A stretch of 6,310 nt of DNA, taken from CBFIJI01 sp965662885 (GTDB taxonomy: Bacteria; Bacteroidota; Bacteroidia; Flavobacteriales; Flavobacteriaceae). Under the pieces are notes generated by a model, which was not told where the DNA came from, made no database searches, and saw only the letters and a program-made list of their open reading frames with translations. Shown piece after piece: positions 6,100-6,310 of this stretch (positions are counted from its first letter, which is position 1; each line of letters opens with the position of its first letter). The DNA is taken from assembly GCA_965662885.1 (NCBI GenBank), contig CBFIJI010000114.1, positions 1 to 6,310 of the forward strand, read 5' to 3'. The translations under genes were made by a program, and so were the position numbers.

Positions 6100-6310
6100 A
6101 TTCAAAAGAACTCAAGGCTTTCTTGGATGAAAAGGCAATGGTTTTTGAAAATCCCGACTTTATTCTTTTAGATCCCATTCAAATTCCGCATCGTTACTCC
6201 CAAAAGGAAGCCATTGAAATTGCCGCCTTTTTATCAGCTACCATTGCATGGGGAAATCGAAAAAGCATCATCAATAATGCACAGCGCCTAATGCTACTAA
6301 TGGATGATGC
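6096..6310 (+). CDS. TIGR02757/DUF2400-like protein, 5' part only
   Basis: This coding region starts at the ATG overlapping the ABC ATPase stop (ATGA at 6096-6099) and runs open to the right edge, giving 71 complete codons. The N-terminal protein includes NPDFILLDPIQIPHRYS (19-35) and EIAAFLSATIAWGNRKSII (41-59). These resemble the start of the TIGR02757 (DUF2400) family, whose members are usually about 250 residues and have no settled function. Some members are thought to be related to HhH-type DNA-repair proteins, but that cannot be judged from this fragment. No signal peptide is seen. The 4-base overlap with the ATPase gene suggests one transcript and coupled translation. Confidence 0.85.
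   Translation, partial: MNSKELKAFLDEKAMVFENPDFILLDPIQIPHRYSQKEAIEIAAFLSATIAWGNRKSIINNAQRLMLLMDD

Noticed and set aside
1..6310. Mobile element, CRISPR array, toxin-antitoxin pair or phage remnant
   Set aside because: No transposase, integrase, regularly spaced repeats, tRNA-bordering repeats or small paired genes of that kind were found; the genes are housekeeping types.

Overview
The window looks like ordinary core chromosome of a member of Bacteroidota, most likely the Flavobacteriaceae. The DNA is AT-rich. Shine-Dalgarno sequences are not obvious. The best promoter matches fit the Bacteroidota pattern (TTG, about 20 bases, TAnnTTTG). Each protein resembles flavobacterial versions: a short phosphoglycerate dehydrogenase without an ACT domain beside SerC, a LuxC-type acyl-CoA reductase beside a divergent dicluster ferredoxin, and a LolD-like ATPase coupled to a TIGR02757-type gene. 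These identifications come from reading motifs and from family knowledge; no search was run.

Left part (1-3791): a 2[4Fe-4S] ferredoxin gene runs leftward. An acyl-CoA reductase gene runs rightward from the same 61-base divergent gap. An AT-rich gap of 297 bases follows, with no convincing gene. It carries an AT-only hairpin just after the reductase and only weak promoter-like sequences before serC. serC and serA follow as a tight pair (9-base gap) and supply the first two steps from 3-phosphoglycerate toward serine; serB is not in the window.

Middle (3798-5261): a small two-helix membrane protein gene, apparently starting with TTG, follows serA by 6 bases. It ends tail to tail with a leftward pair, msrA then folE, overlapping folE by 4 bases. 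msrA (methionine sulfoxide reductase A) also appears to start with TTG and has a good -7 promoter element just upstream. folE (GTP cyclohydrolase I) follows it after 10 bases.

Right part (5262-6310): a 166-base divergent gap holds a small cluster of direct and inverted repeats. After it comes a LolD-like ABC ATPase gene. Its stop codon overlaps the ATG of a gene that runs off the right edge (TIGR02757/DUF2400-like), in an ATGA arrangement.

I see no mobile element, CRISPR array, tRNA, rRNA or phage gene, and no clear sign of a new defence or biosynthetic system. The points most worth a second look are the unexplained acyl-CoA reductase beside the serine genes, the repeat cluster at 5357-5401, and the two TTG-started genes.
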